DNA from: Denitrificimonas caeni
Lineage (GTDB): Bacteria > Pseudomonadota > Gammaproteobacteria > Pseudomonadales > Pseudomonadaceae
Direction of reading: 5' to 3'
DNA length: 64,000 bases
Assembly: GCF_905120345.1 (NCBI RefSeq)
Contig: NZ_CAJHOA010000003.1
Span: forward strand, 1-64,000
Shown: piece after piece, positions 17,658-26,482 of the stretch
How positions within the stretch are numbered: the first letter of the stretch is position 1
Layout of the letters: each line of letters begins with the position of its first letter
Notes under the pieces: generated by a model
Database searches by the model: none
Seen by the model: only the letters and a program-made list of their open reading frames with translations
Told to the model about the DNA's origin: nothing
Program-made: the position numbers and the translations under genes

Positions 17658-18789
17658 AATTAAAGTTCTGCAATTACACCCTAGGTACAACATTAAAAAG
17701 ATTGATATTTCTGATCTGGGAGAGCAAATATTCAAAGCGCTACCTCAAGATAGGTACACTACTGTAAGTGGCTTTTTTGCAGGAAAGCCTACAGGTGAGG
17801 AGGCTATCAGTTGTGCCGATCAGTCTATTTATTTTGAGTTCACAGACAAACAGCTTAAAGGCTTAAGAATTACTGCTTTGTGGACGTTGTATAAGTATTT
17901 AAAGAAAGAACAGTTTGATGTAGTGATTTGTAATCGATATAAGCCGGTTAATATGCTGTTAACGTTATCGCGTTTTTTGAATATTCCTTTATGCATTGGT
18001 ATTGTCCATGGCTTTGGTGATTATGACCGTGCATATAGACGTAAACAAGTTAAAAAAAGAATAAGTAAAAGCTGGAAATTTGTAGGGGTTTCTCCTGCAG
18101 TAAAAAATTACTTATTGAATTTAAAGTGCGGTTTTACAGAAAAAAATACACTATCAATTACTAATGCGATTGATACTGAAAAAGCTGAAGAAATTATTCT
18201 TGATAAGTCTACGGCTAGAGCAGCGCTAAAGCTTGAGCAATCGAGTCAAGTGATCGGGGCATTAGGGCGTTTAGTACCTTTAAAAGGACACGCTAATCTA
18301 ATAAAAGCCTTTGCATCGATTAGTATGGATTATCCTAATGCACACTTGGCGATTATTGGTGATGGGCGTGAAAAAAATAATCTTCAGAGTTTGATTTTAA
18401 ACTTGAATCTTGACGGGCGCGTGCACTTATTAGGCTTTCAGCCCGATGCGATAAGGCTGGCAAAAGCATTTGATATTTGGGTTATGCCTTCTTTTAAGGA
18501 GGGCTTAGGTTTGGCTCTATTGGAAGGGATGTGTGCGAAACTTCCTATTATTGCTTCTAATGTTCCAGCTATGCTGCCTTTAACCGAGGGCGCGGGCGGT
18601 ATTGTAATTGATCCTCATAATATTGAAGACATCGCAGCTGCACTGAAGAACTATTTAGATAAAAGCACTCAGGAAAGAGTAGAGCTAGGCCGGCATGCTT
18701 ATACGTACTTAGTTAATAATCATAGTATAAAAGAGTTTAAGGTGCAGTATCTTGAGCTTATAGAGAATGGATTGAAAAATAATGAGTAA
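17650..18789 (+). CDS. GT4 glycosyltransferase, paralogue of the WapH-like gene
   Basis: 379 residues, GTG start at 17650, overlapping the DUF6625 gene by 8 bases and the next gene by 8. It has the same plan as the protein at 14922: an opening strand, ICNRYKPVNMLL against IAHRFKPIYIAL, IVHGFGDYDRAYRR against VHHAFGDYKRRSRQ, GALGRLVPLKGH against GNVGRLHPDKDQ, and a donor site PSFKEGLGLALLEGMCAKLPIIAS. The two probably use related acceptors. It is much richer in AT than its paralogue, suggesting separate histories rather than a recent local duplication. Confidence 0.85.
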   Translation: MSKIKVLQLHPRYNIKKIDISDLGEQIFKALPQDRYTTVSGFFAGKPTGEEAISCADQSIYFEFTDKQLKGLRITALWTLYKYLKKEQFDVVICNRYKPVNMLLTLSRFLNIPLCIGIVHGFGDYDRAYRRKQVKKRISKSWKFVGVSPAVKNYLLNLKCGFTEKNTLSITNAIDTEKAEEIILDKSTARAALKLEQSSQVIGALGRLVPLKGHANLIKAFASISMDYPNAHLAIIGDGREKNNLQSLILNLNLDGRVHLLGFQPDAIRLAKAFDIWVMPSFKEGLGLALLEGMCAKLPIIASNVPAMLPLTEGAGGIVIDPHNIEDIAAALKNYLDKSTQERVELGRHAYTYLVNNHSIKEFKVQYLELIENGLKNNE

Positions 18790-19663
18790 TGAGAGCCCTT
18801 TGGTTTCAGTAATAGTTTCTTGTTACAATCATGAGAAGTATATTGAAGAATGTATACTTAGTGTTATTAATCAAGATTATAAAAACATAGAGCTTTTAGT
18901 CGTTGATGATGGCTCTCGTGATGCGAGTGTCGAGATTATTAATCGACTAAAAGAGACCTATGGGTTTTATTTTTTAGCGCAAAAAAATAAAGGTCTAACT
19001 AGAACTTTAAATGAAACAATTGCCAAGTCAAAGGGCGAGTATATTATTCCTTTTGGCTCAGATGATGTCATGCTCCCGCACAGGGTTTCCGCTCAAATTG
19101 AATATATTAAAGACAAACCTGAGGTGGGGATTTGTGGCGGTAATATTGAGCTGATTGATTCCGATGGAGTGCTGTATCCGGAAAAAAGACAAAGTCGAGA
19201 TACGCCTTTTCGTCGATTGAATTTTGAAGATGTTTTTCTCGAAAGAAAGCCTTATGTGCCTGCTACAACCCTGCTCATTAGAAGGGACGCGCTAGAAAAG
19301 GTTGGTGGTTTTGATGAGGATAATCGCTTAGAAGATCTTATGATTGAGCTTAAAATAACCAAGGCAGGCTATTATATTGACTGCATTCCAGTTGTTCTGG
19401 CTCAATATAGAAAGCATGCTACCAATACCTATAAAAACCACAAATTCATGATTGATAGCATTTTAGACACCTATGCCCGTTTTTCCGATCACCCAGACTA
19501 TGAGTTTGTTAAGTACAAGTTTTTAAATTCTATGTTTTTAAAAGTAGCGAACAGAGACCGTCGCTTGGCTCGGTCGCTATTAAAAGAGATTCCGTTTAGT
19601 CAGTGGAACAAAAAAACTTGGAGAGGCTTGCTTCGGTTGTATTTCTATCCTTTAGAAAAGTGA
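18782..19663 (+). CDS. GT2 family glycosyltransferase
   Basis: 293 residues. GT-A fold inverting transferase: VSVIVSCYNHEKYIEECI at the start, LLVVDDGSRDAS for the nucleotide, IIPFGSDDVMLP carrying the DXD-like metal site, and GGFDEDNRLEDLMIELKI for the acceptor-side ED motif. No transmembrane helix is visible, so it acts at the inner face of the membrane on a nucleotide-sugar donor. Overlaps the GT4 gene by 8 bases. Composition is strikingly AT-rich (13 G or C in the 60 bases 18841-18900). Confidence 0.88.
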   Translation: MSNESPLVSVIVSCYNHEKYIEECILSVINQDYKNIELLVVDDGSRDASVEIINRLKETYGFYFLAQKNKGLTRTLNETIAKSKGEYIIPFGSDDVMLPHRVSAQIEYIKDKPEVGICGGNIELIDSDGVLYPEKRQSRDTPFRRLNFEDVFLERKPYVPATTLLIRRDALEKVGGFDEDNRLEDLMIELKITKAGYYIDCIPVVLAQYRKHATNTYKNHKFMIDSILDTYARFSDHPDYEFVKYKFLNSMFLKVANRDRRLARSLLKEIPFSQWNKKTWRGLLRLYFYPLEK

Positions 19664-19672
19664 GTATTTTGT

Positions 19673-20293
19673 ATGCGCCTTTTAAAATATTTCTCTGATA
19701 AAAAAGAAAAGAAGAGAATTCGAGCTTTGCCTAAGCTCGAGCGAGGTGTCGCAAAGTTTAAAAACAAATACCCTCGTTATGACATGGGCCGTGGAAGTTA
19801 TGGTATTCCATTGGTACATGACTGGAAGGAAGGTTCGACTTTAAGAATAGGTGCTTTTTGCTCTATTGCTGAGGATGTGAATATTTTTTTAGGCGGGCAT
19901 CATCGCTCTGATTGGATTACAACATTTCCTTTCCCCGCTTTTATTAACACTGCAGAGCCTATTGAAGGTTATGCCTTTAGTCGTGGTGATGTTGTTATTG
20001 GCAATGATGTGTGGTTATGCACGGGTGCTGTTATTTTGTCAGGTGTGAATATCGGTCACGGTGCTGTGGTGGCTGCGGGTGCTGTAGTGACGAGGGATGT
20101 TGAACCTTACTCTATTGTTGCAGGTAATCCAGCGCGTTGTGTACGCTATAGGTTTACAGAGACTGAGCGTCAGGAGTTGTTAAAGTTAGAGTGGTGGAAC
20201 TGGCCAGAGGCGTTGATTGTACAAGCCGTTCCTCTTCTTTGCAGTGGCGATATTGTTGGGCTACTTACGTATGCTCAACAAGAGAATCTTTAG
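19673..20293 (+). CDS. CatB-type hexapeptide-repeat O-acetyltransferase
   Basis: 206 residues, the normal length for CatB/Vat-related acetyltransferases. A basic N-terminus (SDKKEKKRIR) precedes the catalytic His region (GGHHRSDWITTFPF), hexapeptide repeats (VIGNDVWLCTGAVIL, NIGHGAVVAAGAVVTRD) and the family end GNPARCVRYRF. It probably O-acetylates a sugar made by the adjacent glycosyltransferases; chloramphenicol or streptogramin acetylation is possible for the fold but unlikely in this context. It begins 9 bases after the GT2 stop and its 3' end overlaps the 3' end of waaL on the other strand by 29 bases. Confidence 0.87.
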   Translation: MRLLKYFSDKKEKKRIRALPKLERGVAKFKNKYPRYDMGRGSYGIPLVHDWKEGSTLRIGAFCSIAEDVNIFLGGHHRSDWITTFPFPAFINTAEPIEGYAFSRGDVVIGNDVWLCTGAVILSGVNIGHGAVVAAGAVVTRDVEPYSIVAGNPARCVRYRFTETERQELLKLEWWNWPEALIVQAVPLLCSGDIVGLLTYAQQENL

Positions 20294-21455
20294 CTTTTAA
20301 TTTTTTATTTGTTAATAAAGCCGATATAAAAGCGAGCGGAATCCAAGTTATAAACCAATGCTCTTTAGGCCGAGGTAGTAAGCCTCCTCCTTCAGTCATG
20401 CCGGCGGTTATTCCATAGACGAGTAATGCACTGGCTATTACAAATAATACATCTGCTTTATTCTTCCAGCATGCCCAGAGTGCATACATATGCATTGCAC
20501 ACCATAAACTAAAGCCAGCGATACCCGTGAAGTATAAAATACTTAGATGGATGTTGTGAGGTTCACGAAAATTAGTCTCCAGTGAACTTATATAAAAACC
20601 TGAGTTTGAATCAAAACCATAGCCAATTATTGGCTTTAGAAGTATTTTGTTTATAGCAATACTCCATAGCTCTGGTCGATATGATAAACCCCTGCTAAGA
20701 ATTTCCTCTGAATAGAGTATGTATACGAAGGCTAATACTATTGTTGAGAAAAGTATAGTAAGTATTGATTTTTTATTATTTAGTATAAGTGCGATCCATA
20801 TTACAACAGCAATTAGAGCGACTAAAGGTGTGCGTGACTCTGTCCTGAACGTTGTAATAATTAGTATGCTAGCAAGTAAAAAATAAATAAATTTATAGCT
20901 TGTTTCTCTAGATGTTATTGTTATTGCTATAAATAATGCTGAGAATATACCGAATACATGAGAGCTCAATAAAGGATTGCTTAACGCTCCTGTGCCGACA
21001 AGACGAGAGTCAGATAAGTGTAAAGGCTGTAAAGCATACAAGCTATAGATTGCTGTTAGAGTAATTGCAAAGCCAGAAGCAATAAATATTTTTAATATAT
21101 CGTCCTTGTTGTTATTCGTAATTATTGAAAATGAAATAAATAATGATAGTGTATAAATAGATCTTTTTATGGGGGCTGAAATATCATCATGAGTGTCACT
21201 CCATAATATAGAGAGAGACGACCATATAGAAAATACAATAAATAATTTTGTTATATTTGATATCTGTCCAATGACTGCTCTAGGGTAAATAGCAGAATGG
21301 AAGAGCACAGGGGTCAGCATTAATACATAAAAAAAAGTATGGTAGTTTGATACTTTTGGCAGTATTGGTAAACCGGCCAAAATAAAAAACACCCCTAAAG
21401 CTAGTATTTTTTCGAATCCGCCTTCAAGAGTGTTCTTTTTAAAATTGATTGGCAT
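20265..21455 (-). CDS. waaL: O-antigen ligase / polymerase-like membrane protein
   Basis: 396 residues, very hydrophobic, with about ten to twelve predicted membrane helices. WaaL joins O-polysaccharide from undecaprenyl diphosphate to the lipid A-core in the periplasm. The Wzy_C-type features are present: SRTPLVALIA, a large periplasmic loop with SYRPELWSIAI, and REPHNIHLSIL holding the PHN motif, with the conserved Arg and His. In P. aeruginosa waaL also lies in the core cluster. It could instead be a Wzy polymerase, which shares the fold. It is transcribed against the genes before it and overlaps the acetyltransferase end by 29 bases. Confidence 0.82.
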   Translation of the reverse strand: MPINFKKNTLEGGFEKILALGVFFILAGLPILPKVSNYHTFFYVLMLTPVLFHSAIYPRAVIGQISNITKLFIVFSIWSSLSILWSDTHDDISAPIKRSIYTLSLFISFSIITNNNKDDILKIFIASGFAITLTAIYSLYALQPLHLSDSRLVGTGALSNPLLSSHVFGIFSALFIAITITSRETSYKFIYFLLASILIITTFRTESRTPLVALIAVVIWIALILNNKKSILTILFSTIVLAFVYILYSEEILSRGLSYRPELWSIAINKILLKPIIGYGFDSNSGFYISSLETNFREPHNIHLSILYFTGIAGFSLWCAMHMYALWACWKNKADVLFVIASALLVYGITAGMTEGGGLLPRPKEHWFITWIPLAFISALLTNKKLKAKDSLVEHT

Positions 21456-21917
21456 TTTAATTTCCGTTTACTTAACCGCTCAAGCTATTGTTTTCTGACA
21501 TGTTGTACTGAGTTTTAGGTTGGAGGTATTGGCCGCTCATGTATCATCTTAATGGAGGAGGACGGCATTGTAGTCGTAAGTATATACTGTGGCTGTAGAT
21601 ATTTACTACAAACGCGGTAAGATTCCTGACTAAATTGGTTCAGCCCTTGATGCCATAACTGCGTTGTTGGCGTATGACTAGACCTCACAGCGGATGGAAA
21701 TGTAAAACACTACGATGAATACGTATACTTAAGCCTTTGTGAAGATTTTTAAAATGAATCCCATCTTACAGATGCTGCGCTTATCATTAAGAGTATTTTG
21801 ATCTGGGGCTTCTGTTTAGAGATATAGGTAATATATCTTGTAGTATTTTATTTTGATTTAATGTTTTATAAAAATTAATAAATTTCAGATTGTATTTTAT
21901 AAGCGTTAGGGGATGGC
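21456..21917. other. 462-base intergenic region between waaL and the acyltransferase
   Basis: Separates two divergent genes and must hold both promoters, but I cannot name a convincing -35/-10 pair. The half next to the acyltransferase is very AT-rich. Around 21590-21720 one plus-strand frame reads as protein-like but is broken by several stops (pieces VDIYYKRGKIPD and IGSALDAITALLAYD), which may be the remains of a gene. AGGGG upstream of the acyltransferase ATG serves as ribosome-binding site. Confidence 0.35.
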
Positions 21918-23846
21918 ATGAGCGTTACTCTTTTTAGAGCAGAAATTAATGGACTTCGTGCTATTGCAGTGATCTCTGTGGTGTTGTTTCATTTCGGCGT
22001 TTCTGGTTTTTCGGGTGGTTTTGTTGGCGTTGATATCTTCTTTGTCATTTCAGGATTCTTAATGACATCGATTGTTATAAGAGGCGTTAATAAGAATAAT
22101 TTTAATTTTATTGATTTTTACTTAGCAAGAGCTCGACGTATTATTCCTGCTTTGTTTTTTCTGGCTGTGGTGTTGCTTGTTATTGGTTGGTTCTACCTTT
22201 CTCCAGATGATTATTTTAATCTCGCCAAAGAAGCGGATCGATCGTTATTATTTTTATCGAATAATTATTTTTTTAAGAAATCTGGCTATTTTGATCCAAG
22301 TTCTCATGAGCGCTTATTGCTACATACATGGTCACTATCGGTAGAGTGGCAGTTTTATATTTTATATCCTATTTTGTTGTTGTTTATTTCTAAATTTAGT
22401 ATTAGGTTGCTGCCTCGTGCTATCTTTGTTTTATTTGCACTTTCTTTTTTTTATTCTGTTTATAAAAGTTATGCAGATCCCAGTTACGCATTTTATATGC
22501 TGCCTTCCCGGGCTTGGGAAATGTTTTTAGGTGGGCTCGTATATTATGCTATTACTTATGAACGTTATAAGCTAAGAAAAGAATGGTGTGGCTATTTAGG
22601 ATTGTTTTCTATTGCGCTCTCTATTTTGATCTATAGCCCTGCCACTGTTTGGCCAGGCGTTGCTGCATTATTACCAACGATAGGTACAGCATTAATTATT
22701 TATTCAGGTAAAGATACTTTTATCACCAGTAATTTCTTTTCTCAGAAACTCGGAGATTGGTCTTATTCAATATATCTTTGGCATTGGCCGTTAGTTGTTG
22801 CTATCTTGTTATTTGATATCGAACAGACGATAGTGGTTAATGTTATTTTGATATCTTTATCTGTTATTTTAGGTGCTCTGTCTTATTTTTATATCGAGAA
22901 TCCTACTAGAAAATATTTGACCTCTAATAATCGTTTCTTTGTATTTCTATTGATTCTCATACCTCTTGTGGCTGTCCTAGGTGCAGCGAAGATGATCAGG
23001 TATAACAAAGGTGTTATTGATAGATTGCCTGATGAGGTTTTTGCAGTTTTTAATCAAGCTAATAATAAGTTTGATGAGATGAAAAGATGCCAAGCTACAA
23101 GAGATAACAGTGACTGTGTTTATGGGGACGGAGATTTAGACGTTATAGTTGTTGGTGATAGTCATGCAATGGCTATAATCGGAAGTGTTGCTAGCACTTT
23201 AGAGGAGTCACGAGTCTTAGACTGGACGCAAAGTGGATGCCCGACAATTAATAATATTAAAGCAACCGGAAGCAAGCCATCGAGGTGTAATGATTTTTTA
23301 TCACCAAGGTTAAATAAATTGTCTGAATATTCAGATATGCCTATTTTAGTCGCGAATAGATTTTCAGCTCACTTTCTTGGCCCTAATGAAAAAACAGAAA
23401 TAGTTGAATCGCCAGGACTGTATTTAACCCAGCCCTATCATGGTTTTTCAGCGCCCTATATTGATGAAATGTATAGTGGTTATGTTGAAACGCTGTGTGC
23501 TTTAGCAGAAAATAATGCTGTTTATGTGCTGAAGCCTATACCCGAGCTTAAGCTGAATATTCCTAATATGATGGGGCGTGCTCTTCTTGTCAGTGGTGAG
23601 CAGAAAAGAATTTCTATTAGCTTGGCTGAGTATGAAGAGCGCAATCAAGTCGCGCTGCGCCTCTTGGATGAGGTCGCGAGCAGGTGCAATATCACCTTGC
23701 TCGATCCCATACCTTATCTATGTGATGGCGAGCGTTGTTACGGAGATATTGATGGTTTACCAATATTCTATGATGATGATCACTTGAATATGCGTGGGTC
23801 AGATTTACTTAAGCCGTTATTTAAAAAAGTATTTTTAAAGGAGTAG
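21918..23846 (+). CDS. Acyltransferase-3/SGNH-type O-antigen acetylase
   Basis: 642 residues in two parts. Residues 1-360 form the acyltransferase-3 membrane domain with about ten or eleven helices; it opens with the family motif FRAEINGLRAIAVISVVLFH and has the Arg-rich ARARRIIPALF. Residues about 380-642 form a periplasmic SGNH domain with GDSH at 413-416 and the catalytic dyad region Asp619-His622 (DDDHLN). Proteins of this OafA/OatA-like design carry acetyl groups across the membrane and place them on O-antigen or other envelope sugars. It is AT-rich like its neighbours and stands alone on its strand. Confidence 0.9.
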   Translation: MSVTLFRAEINGLRAIAVISVVLFHFGVSGFSGGFVGVDIFFVISGFLMTSIVIRGVNKNNFNFIDFYLARARRIIPALFFLAVVLLVIGWFYLSPDDYFNLAKEADRSLLFLSNNYFFKKSGYFDPSSHERLLLHTWSLSVEWQFYILYPILLLFISKFSIRLLPRAIFVLFALSFFYSVYKSYADPSYAFYMLPSRAWEMFLGGLVYYAITYERYKLRKEWCGYLGLFSIALSILIYSPATVWPGVAALLPTIGTALIIYSGKDTFITSNFFSQKLGDWSYSIYLWHWPLVVAILLFDIEQTIVVNVILISLSVILGALSYFYIENPTRKYLTSNNRFFVFLLILIPLVAVLGAAKMIRYNKGVIDRLPDEVFAVFNQANNKFDEMKRCQATRDNSDCVYGDGDLDVIVVGDSHAMAIIGSVASTLEESRVLDWTQSGCPTINNIKATGSKPSRCNDFLSPRLNKLSEYSDMPILVANRFSAHFLGPNEKTEIVESPGLYLTQPYHGFSAPYIDEMYSGYVETLCALAENNAVYVLKPIPELKLNIPNMMGRALLVSGEQKRISISLAEYEERNQVALRLLDEVASRCNITLLDPIPYLCDGERCYGDIDGLPIFYDDDHLNMRGSDLLKPLFKKVFLKE

Positions 23847-23898
23847 CGGTGGAAACTACTGAGTGGATTTCAATCTATCGTTTTAATTTAGATTAAGC

Positions 23899-24468
23899 CT
23901 ATTTTAAAATTGTATTGAGCCACTCTTTATCTGCTGCATCCTTGGTCATATGCACAAGGTTTCTTTCTCTTTGCCATTTACTCAGTGGGCGACTTTGAGT
24001 TTTCAGATCGGAGATGTCTATTAGGCCGATTTCACCTTGCGGAGTGAGAACGACGTTGCCGAGATGGATAGAACGGAAGTAAACACCAAGGTTATGAATA
24101 TGTGTGACAAATGAGGCAAAACGCTCAAGTAGATCATCCGGGTATTCGGCTTCGCCATCGCGCAGTTGACGCAAGGTCAGCCCAGGTAACGGATGATAAT
24201 GCACGGCATCGCGCTTAATACTAGGGATGCGGTAGACCTGAATGATTTTCGGACAGGGAATACCCAACTCTTCCAGTTTTTTTGCATTATCGGCAAAACG
24301 CTGAGCATAAGGCCAGATTGCGGCTGAGGTAATTAATCGCTTACGACGAAACAGTTTTAAAAATGTGCCGTCTTCTAAAATTAGCACTTTATCGCCAAAA
24401 CCATCTTGCTCAATCACTTTACAGTTCGCGCGCAGGGCTAAATAGTCGTTATGGTCGAGCTTTTGCAT
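23899..24468 (-). CDS. Small kinase-fold protein of the LPS region (toluene-tolerance type)
   Basis: 189 residues. Resembles the small kinase-like proteins, often called toluene tolerance proteins, found in Pseudomonas LPS core clusters. Lys38 (FLKLFRRK) and Asp151 (IGLIDISD) fit a kinase fold, but the catalytic-loop Asp is Ser133 (YFRSIHLGNVV). The glycine-rich loop is also unclear. It may be an inactive kinase relative or have an altered chemistry. It is followed on the same strand, after 46 bases upstream, by rmlD, so the two may be co-transcribed (rmlD first). Composition is closer to the core genes than to the AT-rich block. Confidence 0.75.
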   Translation of the reverse strand: MQKLDHNDYLALRANCKVIEQDGFGDKVLILEDGTFLKLFRRKRLITSAAIWPYAQRFADNAKKLEELGIPCPKIIQVYRIPSIKRDAVHYHPLPGLTLRQLRDGEAEYPDDLLERFASFVTHIHNLGVYFRSIHLGNVVLTPQGEIGLIDISDLKTQSRPLSKWQRERNLVHMTKDAADKEWLNTILK

Positions 24469-24514
24469 GCAATGGCCTTAAATAGTTGAACGGAGAATCT
24501 TACCTGAAACAGCA

Positions 24515-25399
24515 CTATTGGGCATCTTTGAGTGCGCGTAACATGATGTTCAATTCGTTTTTCCAGTCGCTTTGCGCAATCTTAAGTTGCTGAGAGATTT
24601 TACTGTTATCTAGCACCGAGTAAGCGGGACGCTGCGCCGGCGTAGGGTAGTCGCTGGTATTGATTGGCTTTAGTGTAGGGCTGCGTTCAATTAATTTGAG
24701 TGCAGAGGCTTGAGTGAAAATCTCGTTAGCAAAATCGTACCAACTGCAGGTGGGTGCGCCGCTGAAATGGTAGGTGCCCCAAATACTGTTACCGCTGGTC
24801 TTATACTGCTCAGCAATCTGCCATAGAGCGTGTGCGATGCTGCGTGCTGAAGTGGGACCGCCGACTTGATCGCTAACAATGCTGAGGGTATCCCTTTCTT
24901 GACCAAGGCGTAACATCGTTTTGACAAAATTGTTGCCGTGTAGACCGAATACCCAACTGGTGCGCAAGATAATATGGCGTTTGCAGCAGCTAGTAATCGC
25001 TTGCTCTCCAAGCCATTTGCTTGCGCCGTATACGCTGCTAGGTGCCGGTACGTCTTCTTCTGTATAAGGCTTAGCGTGTTGGCCGGCAAAGACATAGTCA
25101 GTGGAAATATGCAGTAGAGGGCAATCTACTTGCTGTGCTGCTTTCGCTAAATTCTCAGCGCCGAGATGATTGACTGCATGGGCACGCTGGCTATCAGTTT
25201 CTGCTTTATCTACTGCAGTATAGGCGGCAGCGTTAATAATGAGCTGTGGTTGTAAGGACTGCAGCACAGCTCTAACTTGTTGCGCATCGCTAATATCCAG
25301 CTCACTAGAACCGAAGCCAGATACCTGCCAATCGTGTGGTGCAGAGAGCATCAACTCCTGACCTACTTGTCCTCGCGCCCCGGTAATTAAAACTCGCAT
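24515..25399 (-). CDS. rmlD: dTDP-4-dehydrorhamnose reductase
   Basis: 294 residues. Reduces dTDP-4-keto-L-rhamnose to dTDP-L-rhamnose, the donor for rhamnose in core and O-antigen. The extended-SDR pattern is clear: MRVLITGARGQVGQEL for NAD(P)H, INAAAYTAVDKAE, STDYVFAGQ, and the catalytic YGASKWLGE (Tyr-XXX-Lys). No rmlA, rmlB or rmlC is in the window, so the other enzymes must be encoded elsewhere or this is a second copy. Lies upstream of the small kinase gene on the minus strand and divergent from mig-14. Confidence 0.92.
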   Translation of the reverse strand: MRVLITGARGQVGQELMLSAPHDWQVSGFGSSELDISDAQQVRAVLQSLQPQLIINAAAYTAVDKAETDSQRAHAVNHLGAENLAKAAQQVDCPLLHISTDYVFAGQHAKPYTEEDVPAPSSVYGASKWLGEQAITSCCKRHIILRTSWVFGLHGNNFVKTMLRLGQERDTLSIVSDQVGGPTSARSIAHALWQIAEQYKTSGNSIWGTYHFSGAPTCSWYDFANEIFTQASALKLIERSPTLKPINTSDYPTPAQRPAYSVLDNSKISQQLKIAQSDWKNELNIMLRALKDAQ

Positions 25400-25582
25400 A
25401 ATCGCCTAACCTCTATGAGTCATCTGATGAGCGCTGATCACTCAACTCAGTGGATAAAAGATAAAACAGTTTATCAGAACTGATGTTGCGCTGGGTTAGC
25501 TTCAGCCGCGATCGGCGCAAAGCCTTGCGGTGGGCTGTGCTAGAATTAGCTTTTATTGTGCGGCAGTGGAGCCACTGGGATT

Positions 25583-26482
25583 ATGTTGAGCTATTTTCGT
25601 CTGTACCGTGAGCATGGCTGGCATCCCATCAGTGCTGAAGAGTATCGCGCGGCGTGGTTACGCTGGGGTGGTAGTGTTGCAACGCATCCTGATGTGGTTG
25701 CACGCTTATCTGATTTAGCGGGAGTTGCTGTGCGTTATCTAGGCTGCTCTGAAAAGGGCGAGTTACAGGCGGCGATACCGACTTGGGGGCGGCATTTGGC
25801 CTTGGCTAAAGAGGTACTCAAACAACAGAAAAAACGCGGTATGTTTGACTTAGGTAATGCTGAAATTATTCTTCCACAAGCGTCTGACAGCGTGATCGCT
25901 TTGCGTCATAAAGCACAGTATGTGTCTGAACTACACGTGCAGCGTATCGCCACGTTGAAAGAACAAAAAGAAGGCCTCGCATTGGCTCGTGAGCCTGAGC
26001 AATACAGTAAAAAGTTTCGTTATAATCAGCGTCGTGAACAGCGTCTACTAGAAGAGCAGGGCGGCGTGATCATCTCTGTGGACAGTCTGTCAGCGGCAGA
26101 GCAAGCTCAGATCTATACTAAATTATTTGAGAAACGCTGGGGCTTTGCGGTACCGGGTAAAGAGTATCTAGCAGAGGTCTTTAGTCTGCTAAGCGAGTTC
26201 ATGACCGGCAGCTTTATTACTATTAATGATGTGCCGGTGGCATTTCAAGTGTTGTATCGCGTCGCAGCGCCAGACTGGATCAGTCTTGAATACATCAATG
26301 GCGGCGTCGATACGGATTACAACTCACTCAGTCCTGGTAGTGTCTTAAGTTTTGTAAACACGCAAAACGAGTGGCAGTATGCGCGCGAGTTAGGTAAGCC
26401 TTTGCGCTATTCTTTCGGCCGTGCAGATCGTGAGTATAAAGACCGTTGGTGCAATCGAGTTGCCGTGTATAAGGTGTCCTAA
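25583..26482 (+). CDS. mig-14: Mig-14 family protein, antimicrobial-peptide tolerance
   Basis: 299 residues from the ATG at 25583; a TTG nine codons upstream is in frame but unneeded. The Mig-14 family, of GNAT-like fold in its C-terminal half, was named in Salmonella for resistance to cationic antimicrobial peptides, and the P. aeruginosa homologue sits in the same LPS cluster. Visible family stretches are YFRLYREHGWHPI at the start and RYSFGRADREYKDRWCN at the end. No signal peptide; it is thought to act at the inner face of the inner membrane. Its stop shares one base with the start of dnpA. Confidence 0.85.
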   Translation: MLSYFRLYREHGWHPISAEEYRAAWLRWGGSVATHPDVVARLSDLAGVAVRYLGCSEKGELQAAIPTWGRHLALAKEVLKQQKKRGMFDLGNAEIILPQASDSVIALRHKAQYVSELHVQRIATLKEQKEGLALAREPEQYSKKFRYNQRREQRLLEEQGGVIISVDSLSAAEQAQIYTKLFEKRWGFAVPGKEYLAEVFSLLSEFMTGSFITINDVPVAFQVLYRVAAPDWISLEYINGGVDTDYNSLSPGSVLSFVNTQNEWQYARELGKPLRYSFGRADREYKDRWCNRVAVYKVS

